From: Aricia agestis
Lineage: Eukaryota > Arthropoda > Insecta > Lepidoptera > Lycaenidae
Assembly: GCF_905147365.1 (NCBI RefSeq)
Contig: NC_056408.1
Span: forward strand, 1,178,001-1,242,000
DNA: 64,000 nt
Direction: 5' to 3'
In this document: piece after piece, positions 33,901-42,900 of the stretch
How the letters are laid out: every line of letters begins with the position of its first letter
How positions within the stretch are numbered: position 1 is the stretch's first letter
Notes under the pieces: generated by a model
What the model was told of the DNA's origin: nothing
Databases searched by the model: none
The model's input: only the letters and a program-made list of their open reading frames with translations
Program-made: the position numbers and the translations under genes

Positions 33901-36900
33901 ACAAAATGACATTTTCTAAAAATTATTTTTAGCTAGATCGATTTATCGCCCCCGAAGGCCCTATTTACTAAACAAGAATAGGCTACTTGACCTATATTCA
34001 ATTTTATTGAACAAAATATGCATATTTCTAGTAGAGCTTGGCCTAGGAAACCGTATTTCACCCTTATCATCAAATAAAAGCTTATGATTGATATATAAAG
34101 TCGATTTGAAAATATGATTTTATGAAAATAGGATTTATACTGACGAAAACGCTTTTGCGGTACTTCCGATTTGGATGTGACGTCATCAGACTCGTAATTT
34201 AATATCTTTTATTTATCGCGCTCGTTATATTTAAGTTTATTTGTACATAAATAATAAGAATAAGCCTAGAAAGATTTGTAAAATATATTTTCTTGAATAA
34301 TTCAAATAAAACATCAGTTTTACATTTTATCTCCATTTATTGTAGACGGGAAATGAAATGGCAAAAACTTTTCTCCAAAAGTTTCCAACATTACAAATTA
34401 TTTCTAATTTCTTATTTAATTCTTTTATAATTTTTGGGCACTTTTAGACTCGTATATTTAGCACATAAAAAAATGTTCAATAACGAGAGTCTAAAATACA
34501 AAACGTATGACGTCACACTATGGCGGACAGTGTTTCCGGCGCCATATATAAGGCATATTTTTCAATCAACGTTTTTATGGGTTTCTTCTAGGTAAAATAT
34601 TAAAATATTAGTTTTTTTGTGAAAATGAATGATTAAGAAGTGATAAGCATGAAGAAAAAAATTAGGTCAAGTAGCCTATTGCTCGTTTAAAGAAATAAGA
34701 TACCTATAGATTACAGATTATGCATACATTTTGTTGTCTGTAATTGATTTTACCAAACTTAATAAGTACGGTATGTGATGTGACATATGAAGCATCTCTT
34801 AAGTCCAAACCAAAAAGCCAAATCGTTAGTCACTCCGTCACCTGATGTTGATGTTGTCTTGCGAGTGACACTTCACTAGTTCCGCGCGCTTCAAACTGTA
34901 CACCAACTTGTGTTAATAAAGTGTATTATGAAAGTGTAGTGATTAAATAGACCTTGTGTTATCTGAACCAACACTTTTACTGAAGTATACAGGGTGTAAC
35001 AAAACTAGGTGATGATACTTTCACAAATCACAAGAAAAAATTGCTCTTTCATTCACAGAATTTACCTCTATACAAGGGACACATACACTGCCTTAAGTAT
35101 TATCACTAACTTTTGTTACACTCTGTATAATAATTGTATAATGTAGTTCATAAATCATAAGCGATCCCAGCTTCTCTATGCCCGTATATCATGTCTGGCC
35201 TGAGTGGCCATACAACATTAGTCTCCTGTTTATACCACCCCATTCTCATAACACCCCATTTCCGCTGCGCCTTTTCTTAACTCTCCAATCTTCCCCACAC
35301 TCCTTTTTCCTCACACCCCTTTCTCCCCATACCCCTTTACCTCACACCTCATTTTCCCCACACCCTAATTTCGCCACACCCCATCTTCCGCACACCTTTT
35401 CTTGTCACCCCACTCCCCGCACTACTCACTTTTCAGTCCGTTTTCGGATGGTAGTAGTATGCTTGTCGGGCTCGCGCTTGCTGTCCTTCGTCTCGTCGTC
35501 GGCGCCTCCCGCGCAAACACTCTCGCTTTCCTCATCTGTCTCCCTGCAAATGAAAGGGACAGCAGATGGATGAGTAAGATGCCACACATAGGCGACAGGC
35601 ATACAAATATAATAGGTGCAATTGCATCCAGGACGGCTTGAATTTTTCCCTAAAAATAAGTTTTATTTTAACCTCCTGTGTTCTGACGCATTTGCACACA
35701 TTAAAATCGTTTATTACACAAATACATACATTAAGAAAGCTCACAGATAACAAATTTAATTATTGTATGCAGTAACAATAATGCAAAAGACACCTGAAAT
35801 TACGCACGAGGCAGTCACAGGCATAAAATAAGGAAACGATCTATGGCAAATTAATTTTTTTGGTAATAAGACATTTTACTGTCTCAAAAAACTTAACAAG
35901 CACTTCTTATTTACATAACACGGTATAAAGTATACCTAATTAGTAATTATAAAAAAATATTTGAGTACTCTTGCTAAAAGCCCAATACAACACTGAAAGC
36001 CTACACCTAAACATCGGCGAACAAAGGTTACCAGCCATAAAATAATATAAGCCTATATGCTGGCAACACGCACGGGACCACAGGATACAAACTGGCAACC
36101 ATATAAACAACGTTATTCCCCTTACTAATAAAAATATTTACAAAGCAAATACCTATACAGGGTCTGCTTATCTTTGTCAGGCACATTTGAAACGTCACGT
36201 GACAGACACAGCAGCAGACCTTGAATAGTTACTTAATAGTTAGCAGACGCTAAATATTTTTATTGCTAAAGGAAATGAGCAAATCTTAGCATCTAGCTCT
36301 TTATTAAGAAAAAAGGCTATATTGTGCTGGCAACCCCAGCTGTAGCCTAATGTCGATGCAAAGGACTAGTATCCAGCTGTCAATAAATTAAAAAAAACCT
36401 AGTGTCGATGCTAAGAGCCGAGAGGGCGGGGCCGAGCGGCGCGGACGGCGAGCGCCGCAGCCCGTACGTCAGACTCAGCGACGCGCGCGCCCGCCACGCC
36501 CGACTACACTTGCTCTGACGACTGCAAAATGTCCGACAATTCTAGCTGGATCTTCGTAGCTAAATTGCGTGACTATAATTTAAATTATTGTACTGTATCA
36601 GTTATTTGTATTATTCAGAAAGTCGTTTATTTCGCACCGAATACTTAAACACCATGTGGACGTTCTTATTTCGAATAATTGCGTGGTTCCGTTTGCGTAT
36701 GCGTGTGCTCGGCGATTATTATCTGTGTTTGCTGATAAATGTACTGACAAAAAATGTTTTGTGTTACATCGACAAGTCGCCTTAAAATGTTTTAACACAA
36801 AAGTGACGGTGACTTCAGATGTAGTTGAACAACTTATTTACACGTGTGAGCGTGCGTGCAATACGACGGCAGAAGTGACTGACAGCAGACATAGTTGAGG

Positions 36901-39900
36901 TGCAAAATATTCACACCTGAGTAATTACGGCTACGTAATTTACATAATACTAATTCGACGATGGCTGTTTTTGCTGCTAGTCTTTCAACAAAATATGACC
37001 ACTACTTCTTTACGCATGTGTGCGTGCGTACCGTTAAATGCCACCGCTATTGCTGGTGTTGTATCAACATACCTGGTGTGATCGTCTGGCGCGCGGCCGT
37101 GGTACTCTGACGTGAGGCGCATGATGTGCAGGCTGAGCGGGTTGATGCACTGCGGTAGTTTGTGTTCAGCCTCACTTAGTGGCATGCGCTCTCCTAGAAA
37201 ATTACGTAGAAAATTTAATTTAGAAAAATAGTCATTAGCCTTTAAAAGCATTTTCCTCTTTTGATATCAAAAGAGGAAAATGTTTCATTCAATCAAGTGC
37301 TAGATCCTCGATTTTATCGCGATTTTGAGGCGATATTTCTTCTTAAAATCACAAACGTGACTTCCTCCATTTCTCCCCAAATTAGGGTCGTGACTCACCG
37401 GTGTCGAGGTTGAGCACGGTGACGCGCGTGAGTATGTCGGAGTCGGAGAGCGGCGCGCGCGCGGGCGAGTCGCCGGCCGAGCGCCGCCGCGCGCGACCCC
37501 CGCCCGTGCTGCTGCGGCTGCTGCTACAGTTTGTGAATCGTTGTTAAAATATATGTACCGTATTCAGAATAACACAGTTGCACTGTAATGCTTATCCGGT
37601 ATATAAAAGTAAAAGCATTAAGTTATAATTTTTGAAATAAAATATATTATACCTGTCATTGTGTTGTGGGGGTACGGGTCGGGTCTCGCTGTGCGTGCGC
37701 GCGCCGCCGCGCCCCGCCTCCTCGCTCGTACGCGGCGTATACTCCCCTGAGATACAACGGTAACTTTTAATCACAAAGCAATAAAACATACAATAAAGTG
37801 TACAAACATTGAATAAAACAGAACAATATATTTAAATAAATAAATAATCCAGCGCTCTCTACAACATCAATGTAAACACCTTAACACGCAAGATTTGCTG
37901 AACACGTTTAGCGATTGACAACTTGAAACGATTCTAGCGTATGTAAAAATAGTGTCCGCACTTCTTATTATCGATTGCTTGTTTTTGTTTCTCTAAACTA
38001 TAGCTAGCTACAATAATAACAATACCATCACCTGCTTTGATAATATATGAAGAAGGACTCTCACATTCCTTTAGAAACAGCCAATAAAAATGCAACGCAA
38101 AAAAGAAAAAAAAGCACCAATTGATGAATGAAAGGTTGAGCTACATCGTTAGCGAAAGAAGTTACAAAGATTTAAAAGAAAGGGTTATAAAGAAAGAGGT
38201 AGCGAATTTAATTATAGTCTATTTGTATGTTTCACCTCGTGCGGAATCGGGCTCGTCGTAGTGTCGCTCCCAGCGTGCGCTCGCCTCCATATCCGCAGCT
38301 GAACACAATAATATTCGGCTCAGTCTCTTAATTAGTGTACTCGGTAGACATTTGGGTAAAGATAAAAACGGGGATTTGAGATTTACCTTATGATTTTTTT
38401 TTTGATTGAGATATAGTATCGAAAAATTGAAAACTTTTCGATACTATAAACGAGCATATTATAATCGATTGGCACTTTCAGCACTGACTTCAATAAAACA
38501 TCAAAACACTCCAAGCGCTGGCCGTTTGCTGATTATACGATCACTCCAGGCATCAAAATCATTCCTTCAGTACTTGTACCATCGAAGAAATTGATTCATA
38601 GGCAATTGACGGATCTACGTCAATTGGTCGGATCATGTCAATTCAATGATAGCTGTGATCTGTCGGATAGGTTTTTTTTTAAATAAGAGGGCAAACGAGC
38701 AAACGAGTCACCTGATGGAAAGCAACTTCCGTCGCCCATGGACACTCGCAGCATCAGAAGAGCTGCAGGTGCGTTGCCGGCCTTTTAAGAGGAATAGGGT
38801 AATAGGGGAGGGTAGGGATGGGAAGGGAATAGGGGAGGGTAGGGAAGGGAATAGGGTAGGGTATTGGGCCTCCGGTAAACTCACTCACTCGGCGAAACAC
38901 AGCGCAAGCGCTGTTTCACGCCGGTTTTCTGTGAGAACGTGATATTTCTCCGGTCGAGCCGGCCCATTCGTGCCGAAGCATGGCTCTCCCACGTATAGGT
39001 TTGACATAACGCGACCAATTTACGTAGATCCCCCATCTGCCTATGATTCAACTTCTCAGATAGTACTCATGCTACTCACCATATTTAGAGTGTGATAGCT
39101 CGAGCGAGTCCTGGAACTCCTTGGTGAGTGACTCGATGGTGCTCGCTGGGCTCGGCAGCATGCACTGAGCGGAACTGTTCAGCGGCGGCTGCAAGTTATG
39201 TAGTGATTACAAGCATAAATTGTGTCTTTTATGATTCATCACAACGGTAATGCTGGTAGCTGTTGTCTGGCACCTTCATCATTTAAATCATCATTTCAAT
39301 GTCCTTATCCTAATATTATTAGATTCTATCTGTTTTTATTATTTTGGGAGGACAATAACATTTTAATTAATTGAGTTGTGAGAGTTCTTCAGCTTCCAAA
39401 CTGTCATAACATTTTTTAAAATTTTTCATAGCGCCAATAGCAAATGCCAATAGACAGTGGATAGAACAGAGCAGGAGAAACGGCGAGCCGGGCATTTTCC
39501 CAGAGCGGCAAAAAATGAGGGGCGGCATTACTATCCACCACCGAAACATGAGAATTTTACCTTTCAAACTACTTCAGGTTGGATAGTGGAAATATTTAAG
39601 TATTTTACTTAAATATTCCCCCAATTTTCCCCTAAAAAACTAGTTCATAACTTATATAGTTTCTCTTTGTAAAGGGGGGCGACAATTATATGCCCGAAGC
39701 GGCTAAATAGCTAGATCGGGCCCTGGATAAGAGTGAAGTGGGGGGAGCATAATGGAGGTAGGCGGGGGGCGTCACCTGCACGTGCAGCGACTCCAAACGC
39801 GCGTGCGGCACGTGTGGGCGGTACAGCTCGTCCGTGTCCGTGGTGCACACGCTCACGTTGTCCTCCGCCGCGGACAGCGACTGCGACCCGTGTAGCTTAT

Positions 39901-42900
39901 CTGCGGAGGGATAATAGTGAAATTCCTCTTGAAGGACCGTCCCTTAAATAAAAATAATAATAAAATAAAAATTCAAAATGTTTGGAATCGTTGGGAGACG
40001 CTTTTAAATTCTACGGCAAAGGCAACCATTTAATGAGAAAGGCCTACAAAAACCAGAAACTACGAAATTACCGTGCGGCGCCGTACCGCGGCAAATTATG
40101 CTTTATATCACGTGTCGCGCCACTTAACTTAATAGGTGTGAGTAAGACAGTGATGTTATAGTACAACACATAATATTTTTCTTTGTCATTCATTGCGATA
40201 TCATCCTACATTAAGATATTGAAAAAGCGCTCCTATGCTCAAGTTGAAAAGGGTTTACTTCTCTTCCATCTGGGCGGGGCTACGGGGTCGGTACTCGTTA
40301 TTACGTAGGATACGTGATATCATCAAAACAAAACATTGAAATAGCGATCTTATGTTCAAGTCAAAAGGGTTTACTTCTCTTCTTCCGCCTGGGCGGGGCT
40401 ACGGGGCCGGCGGCGCTGGCGGGGCGGGGCGGGGCGCCGCTCGCGCCGCACACCGCCACTACGGCCGACGAGCTGCGGTTCTGTTTGAGGCTGTTGGCCT
40501 TCGTACTCGCTATCACGTCGGGCTCCGCCATCGCTAGCACTGGAAATAATTATATTCACTTTCTTTAGAAATTAATATCTTATGTATCTCGTGTCACAAT
40601 GTTAGTTAGGGAGCATACCCATACTACGTGACACATTTAGAGGGGAGGGGGGTCTTCAAAATACTACGCTCGAGAGGAGGGAGGGGGTCTAGAGTTTTGT
40701 CACGTAGTCAATTTCGCCAAAAGAAACATCATACGAAAATTTTTTTTTTCGCCATTAATACTTGACACTGGCATTTATTATGGTTATTTATAGCAAGCAG
40801 CCATTAAAAAAAACAGGCACAGTTGTCACTTATCAGGCATTTTCAAGTTTGGTGGAGCTGTCAAGCTTGGTGATCATATATTTACTATTTGGTGTGCGAT
40901 TACAATTTGAACTATAGTCGTGACTAAAATAGCTAGTAGGTACTGTAAGGGGAGCGCCCTATGAGAGATTAATGAAATAAAAGTATTATCGGACTTCATT
41001 TATTGCGTTAAGATTTAGTGTTCACTGATACAGGTAAGTATAGGTGCCGGCAGGGCGACAAGCCCTTACGAAATCTTATTATAGACTAAGTAACTAAAGA
41101 CTAAAGGGGCACCTGACATGTTTAAGTCAATGATGCACACACACAACATAATTATTGCGTATGTGCATAACTGCATATACTGCACGTTACAGTACCATCG
41201 AGGAAATTGATTCCTAGGTAGTTGACAGACTAACGTTATGTAGTCGGATCACGTCAATTCAATTGTAAAGGAATTGCAATCGAAATAATCGATTTCGTAC
41301 TGACATTTCAGTGGTGCCGGCGATTTAAGATGGCCGCCCTTTTTTATCGATTTGATTTCGATTGAACAGAGTCAATCTCTATTGACATAAGTTCCGTTTC
41401 ATGCATCTGACATTTTTCAAATGTTTTCGTAACAATAATTTTATACTCCTATTTCACAGTTAATATTTATAATTTTATATTAATAAGTAAGCATTTAGCA
41501 ACTTTTAATTTTTATATGAAACATTTGTTTTTGTAGATGGAATATAATTTATTACATTTAGATTATTTTTTTTCTTGTAAAAAACCCGTAGCAAGGAATA
41601 TGAAAACTGTCACCCATATCATCTTATAACGCACAAACTATAGTTACAGATATCCCCCCCCCCCACGTCACCCCCGCTCATTCCCCGAGTGACCGTTCTG
41701 CAACGATTTTAAATTGGATAAAATATGCCATTGAAAAAAAAAGACCCAATTTTTTTTGTTAAATGGACTCTAATGATACCTAAGCCTTGGAAAAAATTTG
41801 GCAGGAAGGTTTAATTGCAGCCTGTATAATAGTCATCTTCTTTATTGCATAAAATATTATAATGGAAATTATTTTTATCACCATATTATTTTCACGTTGC
41901 TACCAACGTGGTTTAAGCAACTACCGTCGCCCATGGACACTCGCAACATCAGAAGAGCTGCAGGTGCGTTGCCGGCCTTTTAAAAGGGATTGGGTTGATG
42001 ATGATTGACAAATAATAATGAATGTAAGTACTAAGTACCTGTGGGAGTTCTATCAACGGGGATAGGATCTTCAGAGGCTGTGGACGGCTCCCGAGAGGAC
42101 GCGGACGGCGGTGGAATACAGTCCCGAATGTTCGCTGGAAAAAAAAGTTAAATTTTTATATCGTAAAACAACATAAACTATCGCAGGTATTTTTTAAAGA
42201 AGTAATGAACATGAGCTTATTTAAGACTTTTTTTCCTTTGATTATCTGCGATCAACCCCAAAGTTATAAGCAGATGTTATGAAGTGGATTTGGCGGTTCA
42301 GAGGCTTCAATTTAGTAATTAAACCTCTATATTACATTGGCTAGAATCTGTTATGCAGGCCGTATGTTGTGGCGCTATTTTAGACATGATTTAATCCACA
42401 TATCGTGTAAGTGCTAGGTTATTATAGCGGAAATATTGGTGCGGAAAATAATGAATATTTAACACTCACGGTGTGATTCCGTTACGCCGCTCAGTATCTT
42501 CCCTATTCTGCCCAAAGACGTCATACTCTGTAAGCTCATCGCGTCGTGAGATATTATTCTGAAACAAAAATATAAAGTAATTTACTGCCAAAATATATTT
42601 ATAACAAAGAAAAAAAGTAAAAACAAGATAAAAAGCTATTGTCAGAAGTGGGATTCGAACCCACGCCCACAGAAGTGGACTGCGACCTGAACGCAGCGCC
42701 TTAGACCGCTCGGCCATCCTGACTTATAGCAACGCGGCGAAATTATCAAACATAAGCAAAACATAACACTTTCTATTTTTATTATCATAATACTTTTATT
42801 CATATTTTGTTAAAATTGTATAATGATTAGTTTTAACATTATTTTATGGTGAAAACTTACTTTGAATTACCGCGCGGGCGTTTAACTGAACTTAAGAGTA

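Noticed and set aside
36588..36898. Plus-strand frames after the CpG-rich block
   Set aside because: Short and overlapping, with no splice or domain support.
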